Origin: Acidobacteriota bacterium
GTDB lineage: Bacteria; Acidobacteriota; Terriglobia; Acidiferrales; UBA7541
Direction of reading: 5' to 3'
DNA length: 33,174 bases
NCBI GenBank assembly: GCA_021812285.1
Contig: JAKAOH010000017.1
Coordinates: 1-33,174 of the forward strand
In this document: positions 15,327-23,257 of the stretch, in pieces
How the letters are laid out: every line of letters starts with the position of its first letter
Position numbering within the stretch: the stretch's first letter is position 1
Translations under genes and position numbers: made by a program
The notes under the pieces: model-generated
Database searches by the model: none
What the model saw: only the letters and a program-made list of their open reading frames with translations
Told to the model about the DNA's origin: nothing

Positions 15327-17948
15327 ATGCGCCGACCCGGAAAATCGCTTCCCAAAAAGTCGAGTGACCAGAAACGGAAAGGCCGTCTGCGCCTTCGCAT
15401 CCGCTTCGATCGCGGCTTCTGGTTTTCTCGCGTCGGGCTCTCTATTATCGGCGCCGTTCTTGTGCTCTTTCTCGCTGGCGCCGGCGTCTTCCTCTCGTAT
15501 TGGTTCCGTTTCGAACATCTGATGGATCTCCGCCTCAGCGGCCAGATTTTTGGCCGTGCAGCCGAGGTTCTCAGCGCGCCCGGGCGCATCGAAGTCGGCC
15601 AGCCGCTCTCCGAGCAGCAGCTCGTCGCCTACCTCCAGCGCGCCGGCTACACCGAGCAGCCCGACGATTATTCCCCCGGCTGGTATCAAGCTTCCGGTAC
15701 GTCCGTCGAAATTCATCCGTCGAAGACTTCGTATTTTCAAGGCACCAATGCCCTCCGGGTCGATTTCGCCGGCGGAAAAATCGCCGCGATGCGCCTGCTC
15801 GATAGCGGCCAGATGACTTCGGGCGCCGAAATCGAACCGGTCGTCGTCACCACCCTCTTCGGCAGTTCCCGAGTGAAGCGTCGCGTTCTCCAGTACGACG
15901 AACTTCCGCCCACGCTCATCCACGCCGTCCTCGCCGCCGAAGACAAGGATTTCTTCACCGAATCTGCGGTCGATCCCAAGCGCATCCTCGCCGCCGCCTG
16001 GACCGATCTCCGCCTGGGCCGCAAGGCGCAAGGGGCCAGCACGATCACCATGCAGGTAGCCCGCACGTTCTTCTTCAGCCGTGCCCGCACGTTCCGCCGG
16101 AAATTCGAGGAAACGCTGATGGCGTTTGAGCTCGAACACCATTTCACCAAAGAGCAGATTTTCGATCTTTACGCCAATCAGGTCTATCTCGGCAATCGCG
16201 GCAGCTTTTCCATTCACGGTTTCGGCGAAGCTGCCCAGGCCTATTTCGGCAAGGATATTCGCGACCTCAGCCTCGCCCAGGACGCCTTTCTCGCCGGTAT
16301 CATCCGCGCTCCAAACTACTACGCCTCCAGCGACGCCCACCCCCAGCGCGCCTACGACGCCCGCAATCGCGTCCTGAACGGGATGGTTAACGACGGTTTC
16401 ATCTCCCGCGCCCAGGAACAGGCGGCTTTTGAGGATCCTCTTGTCGTTCGTCCCGCCGCCGTTTCCACCAGCGACGCCCCCTATTTCGTCGATCTGGTTC
16501 GCCAGCAACTGCTCGATCATTTCACCGAGCGCCAGCTCACCAGCGACGGCTATCGCGTCTACACCACGCTCGATCCCGAGCTTCAGCATGCCGCCGTCCA
16601 AGCCGTTGCCGATGGTATGAAGCTCGTTGATCAGCGCCTCGCCTGGCGTTACGCCCGCCGCCAGAAGGAAGGCAAGCCTGTTTCTCGGCCCCAGGTCGCT
16701 CTCGTGGCTCTCGATCCGCAAACAGGCCACGTGCTTGCTCTCGTCGGCGGCCGCGACTACGCCAAAAGCCAGCTTGATCACGCGCTCGCGCGCCGCCAGC
16801 CCGGCTCCTCCTTCAAGCCGTTCGTTTATGCCGCGGCTCTTCTCAATGCCGTCGACGGCCGCCAGCCCGTCGTCACGCCCATCACCACTGTTATCGACGA
16901 GCCCACCACGTTTGAATTCGACGGCCGGCAGTACACGCCCGATAACTACGAACACGAATTCTTCGGAACCGTCACCGCAAAAGAAGCGATCACCCACTCG
17001 CTCAATGTCGCCACCGTCAAGATCGCTCGCATGGTCGGCTACGATTGGGTACTCCAGGTCGCTCGCCAGATGAAGCTCGACGACCAGATCCAGGCCACTC
17101 CGGCCATGGCTCTCGGCGCTTACGATATGACTCCGCTCGAAGTCGCCGCCGGTTACACCGCTCTCGAAGACGGGGGCGTTCGCGCCGAACCCATGTTGAT
17201 CCGCAGCGTTGTTCAGCCGGACGGCTCTGTCGCTCTGGAAAATCGCCCGCAAACCTCGCCCGTGCTCGATCCCCGCGTCTCCTTTGTCGTTACGACGCTC
17301 ATGGAAAACGTTCTCGACCACGGCACCGGCGTCGTCGCCCGCATGATGGGCTTCGACGCTCCCGCTGCCGCGAAAACGGGCACTTCTCACGACGGCTGGT
17401 TCGCCGGCTACACCGCGAAACTCATCTGCGTCGTTTGGGTCGGCTACGACGATAGCCGCAATCTTCATCTCGCCGGCGCCGATTCCGCCGGACCCATCTG
17501 GGCTGAGTTCATGAAAAGCGCGCTCCAGATTCCCGGCTACGACAATCCGCAACCCTTCGACCCTCCCTCGGGTGTCGTCGCGGAGCAGATCGATCCCAGC
17601 ACGCTCGAACTTGCCACGCCGCAGTGTCCCGATCCGCAAACCGACTATTTCATCACCGGCACTCAGCCCACGGATTATTCCGGCGGCATCATGGCCAATG
17701 CTCCTCCGCCGGTTTCCGGGATGGGGTACATGCTCGGTGGCAGTCAGAATCCGGCGCCTCCACGCTCCCAGCCGGGTCGCGTTGCGTCCCCGGCGCTTCC
17801 CGCGCGCCTCATGCCGGCTCCAAGCCCCGCTCAGGCGCACCCCAGCGCGCCGCCTGAGCCGCAGAAGAAAAAGACGTTTTTCCAGCGCCTTTTTGGTATC
17901 TTTGGAGCCAAGAAAAAGCCGTCAGGTCATTCGCCGGGCGGCCCATAG
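15327..17948 (+). CDS. class A penicillin-binding protein (bifunctional transglycosylase/transpeptidase)
   Basis: An 873-residue peptidoglycan synthase. A basic cytoplasmic N-terminus is followed by one membrane helix (about 39-62) and a small domain (about 75-160) resembling the UB2H region of PBP1b. The GT51 glycosyltransferase follows, with catalytic E205 in the AAEDKDFF motif and QGASTITMQVAR. The transpeptidase has SxxK at S494/K497 (PGSSFKPF), SLN at 558-560 and KTG at 683-685. A Pro/Ala-rich tail ends in a basic patch. It polymerises and cross-links glycan strands in the periplasm. The family resembles mrcB (PBP1b), but I leave the symbol blank because the outer-membrane activator is not identifiable. 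The TPR gene starts 12 bases after its stop. Confidence 0.93.
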   Translation: MRRPGKSLPKKSSDQKRKGRLRLRIRFDRGFWFSRVGLSIIGAVLVLFLAGAGVFLSYWFRFEHLMDLRLSGQIFGRAAEVLSAPGRIEVGQPLSEQQLVAYLQRAGYTEQPDDYSPGWYQASGTSVEIHPSKTSYFQGTNALRVDFAGGKIAAMRLLDSGQMTSGAEIEPVVVTTLFGSSRVKRRVLQYDELPPTLIHAVLAAEDKDFFTESAVDPKRILAAAWTDLRLGRKAQGASTITMQVARTFFFSRARTFRRKFEETLMAFELEHHFTKEQIFDLYANQVYLGNRGSFSIHGFGEAAQAYFGKDIRDLSLAQDAFLAGIIRAPNYYASSDAHPQRAYDARNRVLNGMVNDGFISRAQEQAAFEDPLVVRPAAVSTSDAPYFVDLVRQQLLDHFTERQLTSDGYRVYTTLDPELQHAAVQAVADGMKLVDQRLAWRYARRQKEGKPVSRPQVALVALDPQTGHVLALVGGRDYAKSQLDHALARRQPGSSFKPFVYAAALLNAVDGRQPVVTPITTVIDEPTTFEFDGRQYTPDNYEHEFFGTVTAKEAITHSLNVATVKIARMVGYDWVLQVARQMKLDDQIQATPAMALGAYDMTPLEVAAGYTALEDGGVRAEPMLIRSVVQPDGSVALENRPQTSPVLDPRVSFVVTTLMENVLDHGTGVVARMMGFDAPAAAKTGTSHDGWFAGYTAKLICVVWVGYDDSRNLHLAGADSAGPIWAEFMKSALQIPGYDNPQPFDPPSGVVAEQIDPSTLELATPQCPDPQTDYFITGTQPTDYSGGIMANAPPPVSGMGYMLGGSQNPAPPRSQPGRVASPALPARLMPAPSPAQAHPSAPPEPQKKKTFFQRLFGIFGAKKKPSGHSPGGP

Positions 17949-17960
17949 GGGGAGCGTCGC

Positions 17961-18839
17961 ATGAAGGCGGGCGCTTGGGCCGGGTTGGCTTTCTCGTTCT
18001 TGGCCTGCGGAGCGTGTGCGCCGCCTTGTCTTGCGGCCTCCCGGTCGCCGCAGCAGCGCTCGCAAGCCTCTCGCGCCGTCCAGTCCAAGCCCGTTTCTCT
18101 CAGCGCCCGTTCCGTTTCCTCGTCCGTTCTTCCTTCGCGCCCCATGACACCGTTCCAACACGAGGAAATGCTCGGCGACACCTACATGGTTCGCAAGCTG
18201 TTCCGTCACGCCATCGCCATCTATTCGGATCTGTTGCGGCAAGAACCTCGAAATGCGGAACTGCTTAACAAAATCGGTATTGCCTACCAGCAGCTCGAAC
18301 TTCCTGAACTCGCCGAGCGTTATTATAAAAAGGCGGCGAAAGTGGACAAACGCTCCGCCATTCCCATCAACAATTGGGGCACCGTCGAATTCGGCTTCCA
18401 TCATTACGGCTCCGCCATCAAACGCTATAAGCGTGCGATCCGGCTCGACCCGTCCATGGCCTCGGCGTACAGCAATCTCGGCTACGCAGACCTCGCCCGC
18501 AGAAAATATGAGGATGCGGTTCTGGCTTTCCGCCGCACCATCCTGCTCGATCCCTCCTTCTTCGAGGATCGCGGCGTCAATGGCCAGGTGATCGAATCGC
18601 GCGGAAACCAGCCGCCCGGTCTCTTTTATTACCTTCTCGCCAAATCGTTCGCCATGCTCGACGATGTGGCGAGCTGCGCTCACTATTTGAAAATGTCCCG
18701 CGACGAGGGCTACAAGAAGTTCACCGACGCACGGAAAGATCCCGCATTCAAGAAGGTTCTGCGCAATCCCCGCATTCGCGCGATCTTGCTTCCTCCTCCG
18801 CCGGCCGCTTCTCGCGCTGCGACCTTCCCCAGCCGTTAA
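17961..18839 (+). CDS. exported tetratricopeptide-repeat protein
   Basis: A 292-residue protein. Residues 1-26 look like a signal peptide (Cys-rich, ending CLAAS). After a Ser/Arg-rich linker there are about four TPR units over residues 65-200 (KLFRHAIAIYSDLLRQEPRN, then ELAERYYKKAAKVD, SAIKRYKRAIRLDPS and DAVLAFRRTILLDPS). The C-terminus ends in a Pro-rich tail. TPRs mediate protein-protein contacts. It sits 12 bases after the PBP gene with a GGGGGAG site, so the two are almost certainly co-transcribed, and it may be a partner or regulator of that PBP; that role is an inference. Between its stop and the first tadE-like gene is a 300-base non-coding gap. Confidence 0.8.
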   Translation: MKAGAWAGLAFSFLACGACAPPCLAASRSPQQRSQASRAVQSKPVSLSARSVSSSVLPSRPMTPFQHEEMLGDTYMVRKLFRHAIAIYSDLLRQEPRNAELLNKIGIAYQQLELPELAERYYKKAAKVDKRSAIPINNWGTVEFGFHHYGSAIKRYKRAIRLDPSMASAYSNLGYADLARRKYEDAVLAFRRTILLDPSFFEDRGVNGQVIESRGNQPPGLFYYLLAKSFAMLDDVASCAHYLKMSRDEGYKKFTDARKDPAFKKVLRNPRIRAILLPPPPAASRAATFPSR

Positions 18840-18940
18840 TCGCGGTTCCTTCGTTCCTCCCTGCCTCCATCCTTGGGTTTCGTCCGTGGTTTAGGGTCTT
18901 CGCACGCGGTTGCCTTTTTTCTCGTAGTACTTTCGTTGGA

Positions 18941-18969
18941 TTGACCGTCTTCCAACGTTCCCGTAAACG
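18941..18969 (+). promoter_or_regulatory. candidate promoter of the first tadE/tadG-like cassette
   Basis: TTGACC (18941-18946), 17-base spacer, TAAACG (18964-18969), inside the 300-base gap 18840-19139. The -10 is weak and the implied leader is about 165 bases. I see nothing else I can name in this gap. Confidence 0.3.
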
Positions 18970-19139
18970 TGGAATGTTCTTCGTGAGAGCGGCCTGAAAT
19001 CCGGGGAAGCGTGCGTCGAGCCTGCGGAAAACGATCTCGCCGCGGAAATGCCTGAGTGTTCCGAAGTGAATCAGGGAACGGTCGTGCGTTTGCTCAGCCT
19101 GTGCACGATTGCGAATTCGCGAAGAACAGCACAAACGTG

Positions 19140-19655
19140 ATGCCAAATTCCCAGCGTTCGAAATCCATCCTGTCCTGCCGTTCATCGGAACGGGGAAGTG
19201 AAATGCTGGAATTCGCATTCGTCATCACGTTTCTGATGACGCTACTTCTGGCCATCATCAGCTTTTCCCGCGCGTACAACGTCTATCAAACAATCACCCG
19301 CGCCGCGCGCGAAGGGGCGCGCATGGCCGTTCTGCCCACGTGCGCCACGTGTGGCAATAGCTACATGGATCCTTCGAGCGGCGTCACGCAACAGAACAGC
19401 GAAATTTTCAGCGGCTATATCGCGCCTGCTCTGCGCGCCGCCAATCTCAATCCTGATTCCGTGTTCAATTACTCGGAAACGGTCGGCTGGCTCGATTCCG
19501 GCGACGCGGACGAGCAGTGTGGCGTAACGATCCGATTCGAGTATCCCTACGATTTGCGCTTGCCTTTTGCTGGCTGGCAGTTCGCCACGCTCAATCTCTC
19601 CACCAACGTCCAAATGCGCCGCGAAAATCAGCCCACGGGAACCACATGCCCATGA
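19140..19655 (+). CDS. TadE-like pseudopilin, cassette 1 first gene
   Basis: A 171-residue protein. A short basic N-terminus is followed by RG|SEMLEF, which fits the class III prepilin-peptidase site (G, then Glu at +5 and Phe at +6), and a hydrophobic helix at about 27-47. The SRAYNVYQTITRAAREGARMAV stretch is the TadE-like signature. The rest is a small exported domain with four Cys and no known catalytic residues. TadE-type pseudopilins are minor components of Flp/Tad pilus systems (known family). ATG 19140 is chosen because the upstream GTG at 19056 adds a segment without family character. No good ribosome-binding site is visible. It overlaps the next gene by four bases (ATGA). Confidence 0.82.
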   Translation: MPNSQRSKSILSCRSSERGSEMLEFAFVITFLMTLLLAIISFSRAYNVYQTITRAAREGARMAVLPTCATCGNSYMDPSSGVTQQNSEIFSGYIAPALRAANLNPDSVFNYSETVGWLDSGDADEQCGVTIRFEYPYDLRLPFAGWQFATLNLSTNVQMRRENQPTGTTCP

Positions 19656-20188
19656 TCCGTTCTCGCCTTCGTCCGCCCGGCGTCTCGTCCTCCTCGCGCG
19701 GAGCGGAACTGCTGGAATTCGCTCTCGTCCTCCCGTTTCTGCTTGTCCTGCTCGTTGGAATCTGGGATTTCGGCGCGGCGTTCGCCTTGAAGCAGAAGAC
19801 GACCAATGCTGCCCGTGAGGCCGCGCGCATCGTCGTTTCCACGTCGTTGACCGATGCGAGTTGCACCAGCATCACGCCCTGTTCGATCGTTGCCGCCGCC
19901 AACGCCGTCATTCAATATCTGAATAACGCCGGCCTCAACGCTTCCTGCATCTCGCCCGGTTCGCCCACGTCATCATCGGAACTCACCTGGACCTATTCCT
20001 GCTCGAACGGCGCTTCACTCGTCATTAACCGAGGCTATGCCGTCGCTGGCGCTGGCGGTTCCCTGGTTCCCAGCACCCAGGTGGTTCTCAGCTATCCCTA
20101 CCAGTGGTGGCTCGCGCGGTTTTTGCCGGGATACCGAACGCCCGCCTTGGTCAAAACGCAGGTGATCATGGCCAATCTGGTCTATTGA
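19652..20188 (+). CDS. TadE-like pseudopilin, cassette 1 second gene
   Basis: A 178-residue protein whose ATG at 19652 forms an ATGA overlap with the previous stop; an in-frame ATG at 19646 is an alternative. The N-terminus carries RG|AELLEF, a good class III prepilin cleavage site, then a hydrophobic helix (about 21-42) and the IWDFGAAFALKQKTTNAAREAARIVVST signature region typical of TadE-like proteins. Its closest relative in the window is the second gene of cassette 2, with which it shares GIWDFG, FALKQ, TNAAR, CSIVAAA and the closing MAN segment. It probably sits in the inner membrane and becomes part of a Tad-type fibre or its assembly machine. Confidence 0.82.
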   Translation: MIRSRLRPPGVSSSSRGAELLEFALVLPFLLVLLVGIWDFGAAFALKQKTTNAAREAARIVVSTSLTDASCTSITPCSIVAAANAVIQYLNNAGLNASCISPGSPTSSSELTWTYSCSNGASLVINRGYAVAGAGGSLVPSTQVVLSYPYQWWLARFLPGYRTPALVKTQVIMANLVY

Positions 20189-20197
20189 GGAGGAGCC

Positions 20198-21487
20198 GTG
20201 GCCGAAGTCTCACAGCGCGCATCTCGGTGCGCCGAGCGAGGAGTTTCCCTTATCCTGGTTGCATTCTCGCTCGTCGCGATTCTTGGCGCGGCCTCGCTGG
20301 CCATCGATCTCGGCATTCTCTATGTGGCGCGCAGCCAGGCCCAGCGCGCCTCCGATGCCGCCGCTCTCGCCGGCGCGGCGGCATTCATCAATTCCGGCTG
20401 CACCACCGCCGTTGGCGGTTGCCTCGCCGGTGGCACGCAAGAATCGCTTGCCCGTCAGCAGGCGGAAAACGTCGGCGGGGAAAACAATGTGGCGGGCGAG
20501 GCGGCCAGCATTCAGGACAGCGACGTCTCCTTTTCCTACCCCAATCCCATGGAGCCGCAGATCACCGTCACCGTTCAGCGCACGGTCGCTCGAGGTAACG
20601 CCATTCCGCTTCTTTTCGCCAAACTTTTCGGAGACACGCTTGGCAGCGTTTCCGCCACGGCTACTGCCGAAGCCTTCAACCCCTCCGGCGCTTCCGTTCC
20701 CGTCACCTATGGTTGCGTCGCACCGTTTCTTGTGCCCAATTGCGATCCCGTCCACACCAGCCCTTCCAGTCCCACTTGTGCCGCCGGCACGGCCGGCTAT
20801 TTCATCGATCCCACCACCGGAGCGGTCGCTCATCCCGGCGTCTATTCAACCGGTGTGATTGGCGAACCGTGGCAGCTTCATAGCAACGCAGGCCCCAGCC
20901 AGTGGTATCTCGTCGCTTACAACACGAACTTGGCCACGCAAATCTCTTCGGGAAATGGGAACGGTAACGGACAAAGCTCGTCACTTCTCCGCCAATATAT
21001 TTCGGAATGTGCGCCGGCCGAGGTTTCCTGCGGTCAGGCTGTCAGCACGTTCAACGGCACAAGCGCCGGCCCCACCGATCAAGGTATCGACGCACGGATC
21101 AACGCCAGCGCCGACGGTCTTGGCCAGGGGCAGGATACGATCGACACGTCGGTCGGCCCTCCGTTTCCCATCACAGGAGGCTCAAACAATCCCGATCCCT
21201 CCCTCGTTGGCCAAACCTACTACGGCCCCAGCCCCTCGGAGGTTCTCGTTCCCGTATACGATGGCCACACCTTGAACCCAGGTGGCGATACGGTTTCCGT
21301 TGTCGGTTTCATGCAGATCTTCATTCAAGACGTTGTTCACAAGGGCAAAAGTGACCTGATCGACGCGATCGTGCTCAACGTCATGGGCTGCTCAAGCGGT
21401 AGCGACGCACCAGGCAATGGCGGAACGCCTCCCGTCGCCGCAGCCGGCGGTTTGCCCATCCCGATTCGCCTCATCCGCACCAATTAG
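20198..21487 (+). CDS. TadG-like pilus-associated protein, cassette 1 third gene
   Basis: A 429-residue protein starting with GTG at 20198 behind GGAGGAG. The N-terminal TadG-type region (about 14-60) shows ERGVSLILVAFSLVAILGA, AIDLGILYVARSQAQRASDAAALAGAAAF, a clear signature of putative Flp-assembly TadG proteins. It lacks the Glu at +5, so prepilin cleavage is unlikely. The long exported part has a CVAPFLVPNCDP motif, a Cys-containing SECAPAEVSCG segment followed by a GPTDQGIDARI segment, a VPVYDGH / VVGFMQIFI region and a closing PIPIRLI. Those last features recur in the other two copies. The role is probably as a minor fibre component or adhesin anchored in the inner membrane. Confidence 0.8.
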   Translation: MAEVSQRASRCAERGVSLILVAFSLVAILGAASLAIDLGILYVARSQAQRASDAAALAGAAAFINSGCTTAVGGCLAGGTQESLARQQAENVGGENNVAGEAASIQDSDVSFSYPNPMEPQITVTVQRTVARGNAIPLLFAKLFGDTLGSVSATATAEAFNPSGASVPVTYGCVAPFLVPNCDPVHTSPSSPTCAAGTAGYFIDPTTGAVAHPGVYSTGVIGEPWQLHSNAGPSQWYLVAYNTNLATQISSGNGNGNGQSSSLLRQYISECAPAEVSCGQAVSTFNGTSAGPTDQGIDARINASADGLGQGQDTIDTSVGPPFPITGGSNNPDPSLVGQTYYGPSPSEVLVPVYDGHTLNPGGDTVSVVGFMQIFIQDVVHKGKSDLIDAIVLNVMGCSSGSDAPGNGGTPPVAAAGGLPIPIRLIRTN

Positions 21488-21848
21488 CTGAATGTTTTGG
21501 TCGAATGGCTCCGGGTTGCGGATCGTTCCGCGCCCGCTCGTTCGCACCGTTGCTTGCCGACCGCTGCTCGTCACACGTCGCTCACTGTCGATTTTTGCAC
21601 AGATCCGGCTGCGTGATTTGTTTTCCGATCACTATTAGCAATGGTCTCAATAACGGGATCGTCTAGTTCCATTACGAATCAACATTCCTGACGCGAAAAT
21701 AGTAAAATCCTCTCCATAACCTCTTGCAAATCAGTCGAGATTTCCTGGTGCCGCAGTCATGGAATTTCCCTCCCAATTGGCAACTTCGTCATTGCTTCGC
21801 GAATTACAGAAGACGGTCGGAAGTTTTTCTCCCGCAATCACTTATCTC
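21488..21848. other. AT-richer intergenic spacer between the two tad-like cassettes
   Basis: A gap of about 360 bases with no credible coding frame. The part after about 21600 is clearly AT-richer than the surrounding genes. It contains no copy of cassette DNA that I can recognise. It leads into the promoter of cassette 2. Confidence 0.5.
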
Positions 21849-21876
21849 TGGACTTTCAGTGCAATCGGTCTACAAT
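21849..21876 (+). promoter_or_regulatory. promoter of tad-like cassette 2
   Basis: TGGACT (21849-21854), 16-base spacer, TACAAT (21871-21876). The predicted start near 21883 is about four bases before ATG 21888, suggesting a nearly leaderless message for the first gene of the cassette. Confidence 0.4.
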
Positions 21877-21887
21877 GCTGCCAATAG

Positions 21888-22598
21888 ATGTGGGGATTGA
21901 TTCGTAGCGGGGAGAAGGAGAAATTGGCCCTCATTCGTTATCTAAATTGGTATCGCCTGCATGTTTCGAATAGGCACATGACGTCGGTAAACGATGTGCA
22001 CAGCCGAGTTTCCGTGTCATCCGCATTGCACAACCGAAAACGGACTAGCCATCTCGAACGGGGCGCCGAGCTTGTTGAGTTCGGTTTCATTCTGCTCGGG
22101 CTGATGATGCTTCTGCTGGGGATTTTCGAATTCGCTCGCGCTTACAATATCTATCAGACGATCACGCGCGCCGCGCGGGAGGGCGCGCACGCTGCAGTGA
22201 TGCCCACTTCCAGCGCCGACGGCAACACCTATACCCTGCTAGACACGAGCAGCTACTCAGTTGGCACCTGCCAGGTCCCGGCATCCACCACAAGCTCTCC
22301 AAGCACGCCCACATTCGACGGCCCGATATCGCAGGCCCTCACCGCTTCGAGCCTCAACCCGGCAGAGGTGCAACAGTATGAGGAGTGCGTCGGCTGGATC
22401 AATCCGACAACCACCTCGGATAACCAATGTGGCCTGACGATCGCCTTTCAATATCCGGTGCAGCTCAACATACCGATTCCGTTTGCCAACAAACCTTGGG
22501 TCACCTCATTCAATGTCCAAACCAGCGTCACGATGAGGTTGGAGGACGTCACTTATAAGCCAAACGGGGACGGCACATATTCGGAGTCATGTCCTTGA
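21888..22598 (+). CDS. TadE-like pseudopilin, cassette 2 first gene
   Basis: A 236-residue protein if started at ATG 21888, as the promoter position suggests. Alternatives are TTG 21924, behind GGGGAGAAGGAG, and ATG 21978. About 60 residues precede RG|AELVEF, the class III prepilin site; that is long for a prepilin leader, so a later start is quite possible. A hydrophobic helix follows, then the FARAYNIYQTITRAAREGAHAAV signature shared almost exactly with the first gene of cassette 1 (YQTITRAAREGA identical). The exported domain has three Cys and an NQCGLTIAFQYPVQL segment that matches the QCGVTIRFEYPYDL segment of cassette 1. Orthologous role is inferred. Confidence 0.8.
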   Translation: MWGLIRSGEKEKLALIRYLNWYRLHVSNRHMTSVNDVHSRVSVSSALHNRKRTSHLERGAELVEFGFILLGLMMLLLGIFEFARAYNIYQTITRAAREGAHAAVMPTSSADGNTYTLLDTSSYSVGTCQVPASTTSSPSTPTFDGPISQALTASSLNPAEVQQYEECVGWINPTTTSDNQCGLTIAFQYPVQLNIPIPFANKPWVTSFNVQTSVTMRLEDVTYKPNGDGTYSESCP

Positions 22599-22615
22599 CC
22601 CCGCCGAGGAGCGAC

Positions 22616-23257
22616 ATGCGATCAATATCCATGCCCCGCGGGCAGCGGAAGGGCCGCGCGCGGGAAGGCAGACGGAACAGGGGCGCGGAACTCGTGGAGT
22701 TTGCGTTCGCAGTGCCCGTGCTCTTACTCATTGTCGTCGGCATTTGGGATTTTGGTTCGGCTTTCGCGCTAAAGCAGAGGCTGACGAACGCGGCCCGTGC
22801 GACAGCCAGAATTGTTATTTCTACTCCGAGTAAGGATCCCACTAATCCTGCAAACTGCGGTGTGTCAACTGTCCCGTGCTCGATCGTGGCGGCGGCGACC
22901 GCCGCGCAGCAATACCTGAAGAATGCTGGGCTGCAATATTCATGGATCAACCCCACGTCGCCGAGTTACGTCTCCGGTGCGGATCAGTGGACCTACTTCT
23001 CCGGCTCCGGCTTTACCAGCTCGACCGCTGCTCCGAGCAACGGTCCCGAGCTCATCATCAACGACTGTGCGGGCATTGAGGCCAACGGCAACGTCGTGAC
23101 CCCTCCTACGGACGGATCAATCCAGGCAACGCAAGTGACTATACTTTGGCCGTTGCAGTGGTTCGCACAGGGTTTTCTTCCCCCATCCGCGCTCCCAAAA
23201 AGTTTGACGGTCAACACCACCATGGCGAATATCGGCGGAGGCTGCGCTGACCTATGA
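22616..23257 (+). CDS. TadE-like pseudopilin, cassette 2 second gene
   Basis: A 213-residue protein. ATG 22616 follows GAGGAG at a short but usable distance; the next in-frame ATG (22631) is possible. A strongly basic N-terminus (many Arg/Lys) leads to RG|AELVEF and a hydrophobic helix, then GIWDFGSAFALKQRLTNAAR. It matches the second gene of cassette 1 over its whole length (CSIVAAA, QYLKNAGL, final TMANI), but is longer by an insertion around residues 100-150. It ends in an ATGA overlap with the TadG-like gene. Confidence 0.82.
   Translation: MRSISMPRGQRKGRAREGRRNRGAELVEFAFAVPVLLLIVVGIWDFGSAFALKQRLTNAARATARIVISTPSKDPTNPANCGVSTVPCSIVAAATAAQQYLKNAGLQYSWINPTSPSYVSGADQWTYFSGSGFTSSTAAPSNGPELIINDCAGIEANGNVVTPPTDGSIQATQVTILWPLQWFAQGFLPPSALPKSLTVNTTMANIGGGCADL

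Noticed and set aside
15321-17840. An 839-codon open frame on the minus strand opposite the PBP gene
   Set aside because: It is a by-product of GC-rich codon use on the coding strand; the plus-strand product has all PBP catalytic motifs, and the minus frame shows low-complexity Gly/Ala/Glu/Asp-rich composition and no family.
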